Source of the DNA: Pachyseris speciosa
Taxonomy: Eukaryota > Cnidaria > Anthozoa > Scleractinia > Pachyseridae
Direction of reading: 5' to 3'
NCBI GenBank assembly: GCA_016490735.1
Contig: JAEMWC010000369.1
Span: 596,001-660,000 of the forward strand
DNA length: 64,000 bases
The position numbers and the translations under genes are program-made. The notes under the pieces were generated by a model. It searched no databases and had not been told where the DNA came from. It was given only the letters and a program-made list of their open reading frames with translations. Positions 42,615 to 54,938 of this stretch are shown in pieces (positions within the stretch are counted from its first letter, which is position 1; every line of letters starts with the position of its first letter).

Positions 42615-45159
42615 CAGTACCGCCCAAAAGTAAGTTGCCAGTCGCATCGCGTTAATCCTGCACAACGCGATTTGTGTCGCGTGCTACGCGAGTCATGTCG
42701 CACGCTACACAATTCCCATAGTGCGAGACTCACTGAAGCGAAAAATTTTGGCATAAATTTCGGATGATTTTACAATGCGAAATCAATTAATTTCGTGTAG
42801 CGCTTTACGAATGCAGCTAGCTATTGTTTCAATGGAATACGTGTCGTTCCCTTCTATGCAAATACAGACAGCATCATGGAGTTCATCACGAATTGAAATG
42901 GCGCAGTCCTCTAGTAAACAAACCGACGAAGATCGATTGCGAATGGTTACTGTTCCTCAACCTCGTTCCCAGGGTCTCTTCTCTTCCCGAATATTACCAT
43001 ATACCTATTTGCGTTTGGTAATAAATCTGCATTAAACTTAGAGTACCCTCGCAAAACAATTTTACATGCTTCGCTCCGTTGAAACCACGCACACAAAAAG
43101 AAACATCCCAAGTGTGTAAACATTTTCAATTTTCAAACGGCTAACTAAAGTTGTCCAGAATCAAATGAATAGAAAGCTTAACAAAAGTTAAGCATCAGTC
43201 ACGAATGAGCCGAAATTATCGGTGGTTTGATGCTCAGTTAGGAAGAAGCTTGAATTCGAGGGAAGCAAATTAATTAGATAGTAGCTGCGCTCATGCAGTA
43301 GAATTCCTCTGTACAGTATGTCTCCACTTCGAAAGACCAAAAACAGAAAACCATGTTCATGTGCATCATACTGTGTATATAGTTTTCTTAAGTTGATCAT
43401 GTTGATCTGAACCTAGCCAATAAGTTTTGCCGCAAAACGGTTTGACACAAAATTTTGAGCTTAGCACGCGCTGCCCTTCTCCGGCGATCGATCGATCACA
43501 CATATTCATTTCTTCTTAGCGGTCTTTTGCGAATATTGAAATTGGCTATTGTTACTTTACAGTGGGCATCTTAAGGACGGTGCCTCCTAATACGAAGATA
43601 TTTTTTTGCGGATTATCATTATGCTAAAATGTAGATGTTGATAAGAGATAGTTAAGTCCAAAGCTGCAAAAAATAAGAGACTTAGTATTTTTTTTTCGCA
43701 AAAAAGAAAAGAAGAAATATTTCTTTGAACATTTCCTTAAAATTCCTGTTTACATATACCAAGGCAACAACAAACCACAAGCTTTGAAACACGTAACAAC
43801 TGGTGATATAAAAACTACTTTTTATGTGGTATTTATTACAAAATCATTGCATTGGAGGCATTTTTGGCCCTGACTGCTCCCTTTTAGTTGAGCAAAAAAC
43901 ACAGGCTAAATATATTTTGCGAACTACGAAAAAATCACCATGTGTTGAGTAGGCTTACCACTTTCGTTTTGTGAGGTAAAAAGTGGGAGTCACCGTGTGT
44001 TTTTTAGAGCTAAATTGGCTATTTTCTACTGCGCTGTTTTGGGGGCTTGAGATAATTTTTGCTCTACCCCCTCCCTAGTAAGTGAAATATTTGCATGTCT
44101 TTTCCTTGGGCATGCTGGGATATCTGGTATGGCAACACATGTTGGAACAAAAAGTAATCTTGATTCTTCGGGAATTAGAGGATATTTTTTTCAATGAAGA
44201 TGGCTTTGAATGCTAAGAGCAAATTTGAAGACATTTTGAGATGTGCATTTTGCGTAAATTTCAAAGTTTTTTCCAGTATAACTTGCCCTTTTAGGCTCTG
44301 GCAAAGTGGAAGACAAACATGTACGTAAGATCACGTTTTGTAGTTTTGTCAATTACTTTCGCAGTTGTTTCTTGTGGTTGTATTATCTTTCTGGAAGGAG
44401 TTTTGAAATGCATAAAAACTACGCAGTTTGAGAGCCAGTATTCATGATTCCTTGCTTCTGATTTTCGCAATCCGTTATTCAGGCCAATTAAGTTCAAGCT
44501 TTTCATCAGTTACGAAGGTAAGATATCGTGTTATGTGATATCTTACGTTCGATGAAAACATCTTTCTTTTTATTATTGATGAAACAGCAATAAAATAAAA
44601 ATAAAACTGAAACGGATTTGTTGTGTATTAAACCGATATGTGTAGCACATGACTTTTTTAAGCGATTCCTTTGAATCAGTTTATACAGTGATATGTTTTA
44701 ATTAAGCTTAAGTCTTATATTATTTGCCACTTCACTTCAATTGCTTTTCCCGGCGTGATTCGGCGTAATTTCATAAAACACACCACAATAACGCTTTCGT
44801 TTACGGGTTTTTGGTGTAGACAGCCTGTTGCCAATCCTGTAAAACTATCCGCTAAATCAAGAGCTTACAAAAAATACGATAGCCATCAAAACAAACAATC
44901 TTCTGAGGAAATCGCGCGAGTAATCGCGCAAGATAAGATGGTTGCGTGGTGCGCAGAACGAATGCGCACTAGCAAAAGGAGGCATCGTCCTTAAATTGCG
45001 CAAGAGCTTCAAGCCAATAATACAGTTTCTACAACATCGCGCGTGACACAATTCGTGTGGCGCGTGGCGCGAATCACGTAGCGCACAATGCGAATCGCGT
45101 AGCACGCGACACAATTCACGTCACGCGCGAGGGTGGCAACTTACTTTTGAGCGGTACTG
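42615..45159. mobile_element. 2.5-kb TA-flanked element with CAGT...ACTG ends, no transposase
   Basis: The left CAGTACCGCCCAAAAGTAAG and right CTTACTTTTGAGCGGTACTG are near-complementary and flanked by TA (42613-42614; 45160-45161). The first 8 bp and the AAAAGTAAGTTG core are shared with the element at 27687-35230. Subterminal DNA is packed with CGCG words (GCGTGCTACGCGAGTCATGT at left, AATCGCGTAGCACGCGACAC at right). The 2.5-kb interior has no recognisable coding region. Confidence 0.75.
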
Positions 45160-45332
45160 TAAGTGACTAGTAAGTGTTAATGAATAATAGAAAGTTATAT
45201 AAAAAGCATGCAAATTACAAAGATACTAGGCTAAAATTAACATGTTGAACTCAAATATCTCTTTACAATAACTATTTCAACTGCAGAAACTCACTTTCTG
45301 TTCAAAGGGGCATTTTACGATCAAATTGATGG

Positions 45333-46010
45333 CCCAGGTGGAAATCTTATTAAGATCTTACAAGATCTTACAAGATCTTGTAAGAATCTTGTAAGATTGC
45401 AATTAAGATTAAGATCTTAGTAAGATTTTGTTTAAGATTTCACATCTTAATAAGATCTTAGTATATATTTTGTCAAATCTTAAAAGAAAAATTCAGTTTT
45501 AGGCATTTTAAGATCTTGATAAGATCTTGATAAGATCTTGTAAGATCTTAACTGAATCTTGGTAGGATCTTAATGCAGATCTTAACATCTTTTATTTTAA
45601 GATTCTTAAAATATTTTAGTGAGATCTTAGTTTATTTCATAATCTTAATTCTTACAAGAATATGAAATTCTAACCATTTTAAGATCTTGATAAGATCTTA
45701 ACAGAATCTTGGCAGGATCTTAATGCAGATCTTAACTTCTTACATGTTAAGATTCTTGGAAGATATTAATAAGATCTTAGTACATTTTATAATCAATAAT
45801 CTCACAAGAAAATCCAGTTCTAAGCATTTGAAGATCTTGATAAGATCTTGAAAGATCTTAACAATTCTTTTGAACATTCTCTTAGAAATCTTGACAGGAT
45901 CTTTATGCAGTTCTTAACATCTTCATTTTAAGATTCTTGTAAGAATGTTCAGACAATGTAAAGTTAGGCTGTTTGGAAGAAGAATTAAGCCAGGCATGTT
46001 AAGATCTTAA
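45333..46010. repeat. Left GATCTTA array
   Basis: About 30 copies of AAGATCTT and variants with spacers TGTAAGAATCTTA or TGATAAGATC. Many units are self-complementary. Confidence 0.85.
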
Positions 46011-46063
46011 ATAACATGAAATCAACTGACAACATTAAAATTGACTAATTTATTTATCTAATA

Positions 46064-46747
46064 CAGTCGAGTCAGGTCAATGTACCCCCGCTAGATTACA
46101 TTAATGAGTCGATTATTTAAACAGTGAACCTGTTAGTCGTTTGGAATAATGCAATCATTTTTGAAAAATTTGAATCAAACTTCGATTGCTGATTGGACTA
46201 AGCGAACTAAAGATGCTCCTTATATGGGAAATCGAAGCGTCCAACATGGCGTCCAGTGGTGAGTGGATGGAAGTGATGGTGAAAAACAGTATTGTAAATG
46301 TTATTATCGAGCAGTTTTTTTTGCTTTCTACATCCCATAGAGCTTGTAGAAGTCTTATTTGTGATAAAAGGATTTCAGGCGAAGTTCCAGCAAGTCTTCT
46401 CGTCAATAGTTTTGGTTGTTTACAACGCTGTATGCTATCACACATCAGCTGTGTTTAATTTCGCTCCCTAGGAATTTATTATTTTTAGGATTCTTGGAAA
46501 GAATAATATTGTTGGATTTTAAAGGGCTAAAAAAGGTGTGCTCTATTAAAAGAGATGACAGAAATAAAGTGTCGTTGGTTGCATGCATTTTTCAAACACA
46601 TCCATGGACATAGTCCAATCAGCAATTGAAGTTTGATTCGAATATTTAAAAAATGATTGCATTATTCAAAACGACGAACGGGTTCAATGTTGAAATAATC
46701 AACTCATTAATGTAATCTAGGGGGGTAGGCTTGACCTTACTTGACTG
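46064..46747. mobile_element. 684-bp TA-flanked MITE with about 135-bp arms
   Basis: Starts CAGTCGAGTCAGGTCAATGT and ends TTGACCTTACTTGACTG; TA on both sides. Arms match over most of 46064-46200 and 46610-46747 (GATTACATTAATGAGT, AATCATTTTT, GATTGCTGATTGGACTA). Non-coding centre. Nested in the 45333-52619 element. Confidence 0.75.
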
Positions 46748-46784
46748 TAAACATTGACTAATTAATCACAACAAATTTAATCAT

Positions 46785-47215
46785 TTATCACAACCCACTA
46801 TGAGCCACAGTTTTATGAAAATGCCATGAATTTTCTGTGAAAACCCCATGAAAGCCATTTAATGGACCATGAAAACTGCAAAATGTAATTTCATGGGTTC
46901 TCTTTTGGCCATGAATTTTCCATGAAAATGACTGGCATTTTATTTCATGACCCATGAATTTGATAAGGAGATACATTCATGGGCCATGAATTTGCCATGA
47001 AACTTGTCACATTATATATTTCATGGCCCATGAAAGTCATGTGTTTGGACTTTCGTGGGCCATGAAAATGGCTGGTGGTGTGGTCTTCGATTTCATGGGC
47101 CATTAATAATCCATGAAACTTGACACAATGTCTTTAATGACCCATGAAAACATACTTTTCATGGCATATAAAAAGATTTCGTTTACATTACTGATTTCAT
47201 GGGTCATGAATTGAT
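46785..47215. repeat. Left TTTCATGGGCCATGAAA word array
   Basis: About 20 copies of CCATGAAA/TTTCATGG, often as the palindrome CATGGGCCATGAA. A sister array lies at 49840-50490. Confidence 0.85.
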
Positions 47216-49839
47216 GATTCTAGGACTTAAAAGGTGGGAATCATGAAAATTCACCACACATGCCTTGAATAAATTATAGTTGATACAGACTTTTGAAATT
47301 TTAAGTATGCATGTATGTATGTATGGAGCAGTACTGGGATGACAATAAAAGTAGAATAAAAATGGGACAATGTGCCGTAACAAGTGACCAAAAGAATAAT
47401 ATAATTTAATACGAAAGAAACATGGCGACCGGATTAAGTGTAGACCACACCAAGGGACATAGCTAGGATTTTTCAAGGAGGGGCCTACTGTGTGTCACAC
47501 CTAGGGTACTTCCCAGATTGTCATGGCAACATTCATGCTGTGTTTTACCAAAAGTGACATTAATTTTGTTCGGATGGGCAAAAAGGTTAGAGGGAGGGAC
47601 AAACCAGCCATTTTCATGAGTTGTTTAGACTGAAGGAAACTTCTCATCATAAAACGTGATCAGCTGAAATATCTTATCACAGTTCCATTCAAATAAAGAT
47701 GATTCTTCGTAATCAAAATCCACGGCCTGATTTTTCAGCTCTCTACAAAAGTCTTTATACTGCCACTTTATAGGGGTAAACATATTACTGGTAGCCCAGT
47801 AGTTTCCATTGTGGTCCACAATTGATTATTCGTAGGAATTAGGATGAAACCAAAGGCTTGGAATTAATTAGAATATCTGGGAATGTTCACTGATCAAGTT
47901 AGGAATAACTTGGAATTACAAGGAATTCCCAAAAATTCTAAGACTAAACAAAAATCGCATTTGGAATTGCTGGAAATGTCTTGGAATCAATGGTAAGCTG
48001 AGACATCAAAATGCAAATTTGAGCAATTTGTGGCCAATCAATATCAAGTTAAAGTTCCACCACTTTAAATTAAAAAAAGACTGCAAAGTTTTGTGATTCT
48101 TTAAGACCAAGACTTTAATTCTTTCAAGGAAACAAATTTATGATTTAGCCTACTTATTAAGCTTAACTTATATAAACACAACATAGTACAAAAAGGCAAA
48201 AAGACAATTACATAAAATAAAATACAATCCTTAAGTCACACATTTACTCAGTGATTTATCCGGAAAGCTCATGAAATTTACAAAGTCCTTTGAAATGAAA
48301 CGAACGTAAGACTTTATAAAAGCGAGCGAGAGTTAGCGATGGATTTTTCTCACCTCCACGAACTCGTTTGCTCCTTCGCTATCTCGTCACCGTTCGGTAA
48401 CAAACATCTAAAGCATGTTTTGTACTCAGCTGAAGATGAATCTCTTCCTAAAGTGTGTTTTCGTCAAAATCTTCGCCAGAAATTGGATTCATATCCTCGA
48501 ATTACCGATGCAAACGAATCGAGCACTTGAACAGAGTAATTCACTTGAAGACCGCAATCAAGTAGTCCAGTGGATGTTACTCAGCAACAGCCAATAATAG
48601 TGCGAGAATTTTCACGTGACTATCTCGTGCTTTTCAGCGAACAAAGAACCTCTATTCATTCTCTCTTGGCGCCTATCTTTGAATTGTGTTTTCGGTTGGT
48701 CTATCGTGCGAATAATTGTAGGTTTTTTTGTTTCGCATAGATGGTTTTTTGAGTGGTTTACAGGGTGAATAACAACAGCGTTATTATAGTAAACGAAAGG
48801 CTGAAGATTGTGGCGCTGATGTCAAAGGAAATGAACGCATCACCGTGGATTTAGAGGCCGGCAAGCCATTTTTAAATCGAGAATTTTGAATGTTTTTGGT
48901 AAGTAAATAAGTTTACTCTATTATTAGAAATAGGAACAGTTCTTAAATTATAAAAGCCCATAACTTGTCAACGGCACAGTAAAACTGTGAACAAGATCAT
49001 CAGACTGCTCCTCGGCAAAGTGTAATCCATTGCGGCCGCCGTTCGTCTTCGAATCGTCAGTAGTTCAACTGTTGTAAAACTACAGATCGAGTTAACTTTT
49101 GGTCAGTTATTCGGTAGGTCTAGCTGAGATCTTAATTATCTTGAGTACTCTAATGAATTCATGACTAAACCAGTCTAGAACGACGCTACATGTAATTTGC
49201 TAATAAAAATATGTATGTTTAGCATTTTGGATACAAGGTTTGTTTTGCTGGATTTTGAATTTGGCTCGACACTAAATTCAATTTAACTTTTATTAAATCG
49301 ACACGACAGTAGCGTGACGTTTGAAACAGGCCTTATTTTTGTTTCAGACATGAATAAAAAATACAACCTGGAGCGGGACATGTTGACAACCTCATCCGCG
49401 GACAGCAAAAGAAGCTCCCTGAACAATACAAAATTTAAATAAATGAGCTAAGTCTACTGTTTGCCGTTTTTGCTTTCATCTTGTTCCAGTTCATGTAAAT
49501 TTAATATTCACATGTACAGATCTCAAGATCGGCTTTCCCTTGAATGCACAAGTTTGAAACATAATTTTTACATTTTTGAAATATTTATGACACTAATAAT
49601 CATTATATAAATTTGTGATTTGGGCAACTACGCTTAACATTAAAACTTACCTGATACTGTGTACGTAAAACTTTGGAAAAAAAAATCTCTTTGGCCCATG
49701 TAGTTTAATAGTTTGACGTGATTTGTCTGTAAAGTGTCATTTGTGTATTGTTAAAATAAAATTGTTGCACAGCTTCAAATCTGTTTCATCCTTTGCTTTC
49801 ATCAATTAAAGACTTATCTTAGCATTTACTTATTAATTT
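47216..49839. other. Interior between CATGAAA arrays; no recognised gene
   Basis: Open frames at 47625-47819 (minus, MDHNGNYWATSNMFTPIKWQ) and 48339-48530 (plus, MDFSHLHELVCSFAISSPFG) look protein-like in composition, but I do not recognise them and see no clean splice structure. They could be exons of a host gene or a lost transposase. Confidence 0.35.
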
Positions 49840-50490
49840 AATGGCCATAAAGGTCTTAGATTTTCCAGTCAAGGTATGTTTTTCAGTTTTATTGCATTCA
49901 GAATTAAATGGAATTTTCATGGTTCTTGTGTGGCATCACCTTCCCCATGAATGTGATGGACAACCCTCAAATGGGGTTAAAAAAAACCATGGAAAAGCCA
50001 TGAAAACCTTCAAGGGATTTTCAGGGGCTATGGTTGTTTTTTCACATATGAAAAACCCATGAAACTTACATCATGAAAATACTCATTTTAAATTCACGGG
50101 TTTTCCATTATCAGATGTGGAAAATTTCATGGGCCATGAATCTGCTGGTTTTCATAGGTTTTTCATGGTTTTTAATGCTTTTTCTATGGTGGTTTTTCAT
50201 GGGTGTTTCATGGGTTTTTCAGCATCATTAACATTCCATTAAAATACCATATCATGTACCATTAAAATTTAATAGCCTTTTCATGACTTTTTCATGGCCT
50301 TTTACAAAATGTTGAATATTTCATGGGTCATGAATCTGCTGGTTTTCACAGGATTATCATGGTATTTTTAATGCTTATTTCATGGTAAAAACCCCAAGCA
50401 AAAACCATTAATTTGACAATGAAAACCCCATGAAAAAGTTTTGAAAATACCATGAATTTACTGTGAAAAAAATAATGAGATTTTCATGGA
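49840..50490. repeat. Right TTTCATGG word array
   Basis: Variants of TTTCATGGGTTTTTCATGG and AAAACCCATGAAA over 0.65 kb. Confidence 0.85.
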
Positions 50491-50604
50491 TCTTTTCAGA
50501 TTCTGTCTGCAAGAAGTTACATCCATAGGACCCCGCCAGATGCTTAACAGTACCAATGACATATGTACATGTATTGTAGTTTACGGAACCCTTAAATCTG
50601 TTGT

Positions 50605-50707
50605 GAACATTTGCTCTGACGAAGGGCTAACACTAGAAACGTCAGCTTTTTTAATCCCTGTACCATGGTCAATTTACATTATCAACTCCGTTGATAAACC
50701 AAATTAA
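50605..50707 (+). repeat. Dispersed retroelement-like 3' fragment (copy 2)
   Basis: It shares CTGACGAAGGGCTAACACTA, GAAACGTCAGC and the GTTGATAAACCAAATT end with 37330-37437. Confidence 0.5.
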
Positions 50708-51562
50708 TGCGTACAGCCCTCATACGGGAATTTTCTCGATAGTTTTACAATTAAAGCGCTTGCAGGGCCAAACAGGTCATATGATAATAGCCAATTATAC
50801 ATCATTTAACTTCATTGGAAGATTAAAACCATATATCATTGTCTGATTTCCTCTCTATTACTCCCACAATATTTTCTTTTCTTTATACACTTGCAGTGAC
50901 TATTGCACTTTGTTTTTATGAATTAAGCAAAATCACTACAACTCATTCATCTTGATAAAACTGTTTTATTACAAAAGTAGCCAGTAGTGCTGGCTGTTAA
51001 AGATGACCCTCTGATATACATGGTAAACAATAATTTTCCAAATTAGACAGTTAAGGATGTTGCATGTTTGAAATATTTAAAGGGGCAGTATCACACTGTT
51101 TTTAGAAACAGACTGAACTTTTAAGTTGATAGCAGCAGCAAGATAACGCTCAAAATTCCTTTGAAAGGATATTGTAATCAAAGGAAAATGTTTATTGTTT
51201 TCAGCAGCAGATGGCCAAGATAGGGATGGGTTTAAACTTGGAAACACTGAGCCAATATTTTTCAAGTTTTCCTCTCGTACCTTGCTAGAAATCGGTTGTA
51301 ACATATCGGTATTTCAGCTCATTCCTTTACCCTAGATTCACTTAATTTCTTCAAATTAGTGATTTGGAAAGAAGTCAAATATTAATGAAGTGCTTACATT
51401 TTATAGGCAGTGAATTTTGACCAAAAATCCTGATACCCCCACAACAATGCCACTTTCATCTCTGTGTAAATTTTATGTGAAATCTAACTAAATTGAGTTT
51501 CATAGGTTCACTAATTAATTTTAAGTATAACTCCTGACTTCTATGTGAATATTGAGTTCTGT

Positions 51563-51789
51563 GTTTCAGTTCATTGGAAGCTTTTATTGCATGATTCATA
51601 AATATTCGTAACTTTAAAAGGGGACAGAAACTAAAAGGGAAAAAATTACAGGTTTTCTGTAGATTATATAAATGTGTTTCAGTTCATTGGAAGCTTTTAT
51701 TGCATGATTCATAAATCCTTGTAACTTTATAAGGGGACAAAACTGATTAAAAGGGAAACAATTACAGGTTTTTGTAGATTATATAAACG
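51563..51789. repeat. Direct tandem duplication of about 114 bp
   Basis: GTTTCAGTTCATTGGAAGCT ... TGTAGATTATATAAA occurs twice in a row with a few substitutions and small indels. Confidence 0.85.
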
Positions 51790-52067
51790 TTTTCAAAGTC
51801 TTTGTTATAGTTACCACTAATTTCACAATCTTATGGTGTGAGATCTTCTAATAAACTGTTGGTCAAATCTTGATTTTGTATCCTCTATCACCTCCTATGA
51901 GTCTTAGCTTGACATTGATATGAACTTAAAATTGTATCAATGCAACACAGTTCAGAAGAATCTTGTATGACTTTTACAAAACTTTGGTAACAATGCTACT
52001 TTGCTTGGCGTAGTCACAATGATCCAGACTAAGATTTTATGCTATTCCAGCCTGAGGCTCTTCAGGT

Positions 52068-52619
52068 CTTACCAAGATCTTGTAAGAAACCTGTAAGAAT
52101 CATACAAGATATTGCAAGTTCCTTACTAAGATTCTTATCAGATTTTACCAAGATCTTGTAAGATCTTACTGCAATCTTACCAAGATCTTGTAAGAATCTT
52201 TACAAGAATCTTGTAAGAATCTTACAAGATCTTGTAAGATTCTTGTAAGAATCTTAACTAAGAGGTAAGATAAGATCTTGTTAAGAAACTTAATAAGATT
52301 CTTAGTAAGATCTTATCAAATCTTACCAAGATCTTGTAAGAAACCTGTAAGAATCTTACAAGATATTGTAAGATCTTAACTATCAACTGCAAGTTCCTTA
52401 TTAAGATTCTTATCAGATTTTACCAAGATCTTGTAAGATCTTAGTACAATCTTACCAAGATCTTGTAAGAATCTTACAAGAATCTTGTAAGAATCTTGTA
52501 AGAATCTTACAAGATCTTGTAAGATTCTTGTAAGAATCTTAACTAAGAGGTAAGATAAGATCTTGTTAAGAAACTTAATAAGATTCTTAGTAAGATCTTA
52601 ATAAGATTTCCACCTGGGG
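52068..52619. repeat. Right GATCTTA array with internal tandem duplication
   Basis: Units as in the left array. A block of about 250 bp (CTTACCAAGATCTTGTAAGA ... TAAGAGGTAAGATAAGATC) occurs twice with slight changes. Confidence 0.85.
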
Positions 52620-52689
52620 GGTTAGCAATGGGGTCAACATCTTTTGAAATTACAGTACATGTAACAAATCCCATCTTTTTGAACCACAG

Positions 52690-52766
52690 ATGACCTTGAA
52701 AAGGAGTGCCAAAAGTTGGAAAAGCTGGAAAAGCTGGAAAAGCTTGTACCATCTACTTCTGCACAG
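52690..52766 (+). CDS. Candidate host gene, exon 3
   Basis: Acceptor CTTTTTGAACCACAG, a 77-nt exon encoding a short coiled-coil-like stretch (DLEKECQKLEKLEKLEKL), donor CACAG|GTGACA. The incoming phase (2 nt) completes the codon left by exon 2, or equally by exon 1, and the exit phase is 0. It lies 70 bp after the end of the 7.3-kb element. Confidence 0.4.
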
Positions 52767-52859
52767 GTGACATGTCTACATGTCCATGTACTTTGCAGCA
52801 TCCTTGCACTTGAAAATTTTAAATGCCAAATAACTTTGTCAATTTGAATCCTAGTAAGA

Positions 52860-53330
52860 TGTCACACCATTTGGAATATAATAATAATAATTATTAATAA
52901 TTAATACAATAATTTAAATACAGGATAACCCCATCAGTTTAATAAGCACTGGTATCAAAGGGGATCCTGTAAAATTAAAATACAAAAGGGCTAAAAGGTA
53001 TAAAAATTGATATACATGTAATCTAAAAATGCAAAAAATGCAATTATGGCTGCAATAGGAAAAAGTCCTTCGTGACCCTTAAAAATTCACCAACAGAACC
53101 CTTTGTCTTAAAATTGTGGGGGAGGCTGTTATTTAATTCTGTTGCACCAGTGCAATAAAAAGATCCCCAAGTGACTTCGAGGTTATCTTTAGGATATGAA
53201 TAAGTTGCAACTGTCTGCACAGAGGGATTTAAATTAAAATTATTCAGATAAGGTGGTACTAACAAAACCAATAAGGCATTTTCTAGTTAATGAGACAATG
53301 TGTAGTTTTTGCCTATTAGTTAGTGGTACA
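52860..53330 (-). mobile_element. LINE C-terminal fragment with (ATT)n tail
   Basis: The minus-strand peptide VTWGSFYCTGATELNNSLPH shows the GA(T/L)xLNNSLP box of reverse transcriptase tails. The 3' side ends in ATTATTAATAATTATTATTA. Confidence 0.6.
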
Positions 53331-53632
53331 AGGCCCAAAGCAGCATTCAGCTCCTTAGTATGGAAACCAGAGTTTGGAAAATTATTTTTGCAGCTCGATG
53401 CTGCAGACCTGCCATAAAATGTTGGTCATATTACAGTCAGCTTTGTGATGACATACATGTAATCTTTCTGTTTTCTAGTAGTTACAGTCAAACAATTTTC
53501 AGTTTTATATTATTGTTGAGTTGGTGTCAATGACCTGTGTACATTGTTTCTTTTTTATTACAATTTTTTTTTCATTTAAGACAATTTATTGAAAATAATT
53601 ATTGTAATACTGATGGTAAATTTAATTTGCAG

Positions 53633-53662
53633 GAAGCTGCATCTGCAAGTGGACAATTGAAA
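53633..53662 (+). CDS. Candidate host gene, exon 4 (30 nt)
   Basis: Acceptor TAAATTTAATTTGCAG, microexon EAASASGQLK, donor AAA|GTAGGT. Phase 0 at both ends fits exons 3 and 5. Confidence 0.4.
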
Positions 53663-53804
53663 GTAGGTTACTGTGATAATACATTTACAGCCAGAGTACT
53701 GTCTTTTGATTGATACCCACCTATGGCGTTGATTATAATTAATGTGTCACACTATTACCTATATGTAGTTATACTTGCAAGCAGTTTGGAGCAAGTGGGT
53801 TAGG

Positions 53805-53945
53805 ATAGGATAGGATAATTTATTTAATGTCAGAAAAATCAGGAGTGGTTGCCCAGCCTCCCGAACCAGAGGCTCATGACGATCATGATAAAAGTGCTTG
53901 ACAATTTAAAAAATAAATAAAAATAAAATAAAACTTACTATATAA
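53805..53945 (-). mobile_element. LINE 3' untranslated fragment with (TATCC)n tail
   Basis: On the minus strand the sequence ends TTAAATAAATTATCCTATCC after a GGGAGGCTGGGCAACC stretch, a 3' end with microsatellite tail. Confidence 0.45.
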
Positions 53946-54212
53946 TATTTGAGGTCTATACAATGGTTGGTGTTGGTCCTTCAAAATATGGCTTTGTTTT
54001 CAGTTGTTTCATGAAATTATATTAAGGCAGTAAACTCCAAATACCACCTACTTTCTCTTGATATTTAAACTGTTACCAATTGAATGTCTACCAACACCAA
54101 TTGTACTACATGTGGGACTTTTATTTAAAACCATTATAATTTGATTACAGAACTGTAATTATTAATTAAATATTTCTTGTTTGGTGGCATCAGAATTGTG
54201 GAGGGAGGAAGT

Positions 54213-54604
54213 CAATTGAAGGCCTCGGAGCATAACCATCCTATGTCGAATTTTGGGTTGTTTTTCGATTTTGCTTGGATTTGTCTGAATTTCTGCATGT
54301 GAACTACAATTCGATGGAAACACATTATATGGTATTTTTTTGACTGATTCATCCAGAATCCAGAAATGCATTTTTTCTTACTAAGAAGATGTAATGCAAC
54401 TTGCAAACCACTCCCATGGAAGGTTGGTTTCTTGGTGTACGTAAGAAAAAATGCATTTCTGGATTCTGGATGAATCAGTCAAAAAAATACCATACAATGT
54501 GTTTCCATCGAATTGCAGTTCACATGCAGAAATTCAGACAAATCCAAGCAAAATCGAAAAACGACTCAAAATTCGACATAGGATGGTTATGCTCCGAGCC
54601 CTTC
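54213..54604. repeat. Palindrome A, copy 1
   Basis: Starts CAATTGAAGGCCTCGGAGCA; arms of about 185 bp mirror each other (AACCATCCTATGTCGAATTT / AAATTCGACATAGGATGGTT) around 54400. The right end stops at CCCTTC, without the final CAATTG. Confidence 0.85.
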
Positions 54605-54938
54605 ATATCTCTGGTGGAGTATGCTAATTAACAATGCCCAAGGGTATTCTTTGCGTGAAAGACTAAGCGCCAAATGCTCGTAACCGATTTAAGAGAACAC
54701 AGAACGTTTCTGTTCAGTTAGACGTAATGCGCAATGTGTCGTTTTTGCTTAATCATAACACTCGACAAGCTCGCTTGGCACGAAAACAGTGCACAATATT
54801 CGTGGTTGACTTAAAAAAAAACAGCACACAGCAGCCTTGGTTAATCTCAGGTCAGCGCGCAAAGATTTTGTCCGACCTGAAAACAGCACTCACTCCGAAG
54901 AGATTCAGGGTTATTGTTGGGTTTAGGTTGGACTTAAA

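Larger units (their letters stand above)
45333..52619. mobile_element. 7.3-kb element bounded by GATCTTA word arrays
   Basis: The left end CCCAGGTGGAAATCTTATTA and right end TAATAAGATTTCCACCTGGG are near-perfect complements (one base). Each continues into a 0.55-0.68-kb array of AAGATCTTGTAAGAATCTTA-type words. Other elements lie inside. No transposase was recognised, and the target duplication is not clear because the right flank is a G-run. It ends 70 bp upstream of a candidate exon. Confidence 0.65.

Noticed and set aside
44755..44994. Possible transposase remnant in the 42615-45159 element
   Set aside because: The peptide has basic patches but no DDE motif or helix-turn-helix that I could recognise.
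45333..46010. CRISPR-like array
   Set aside because: Word spacing and spacers are irregular, units are palindromic and mostly shorter than 20 bp, and the DNA is eukaryotic.
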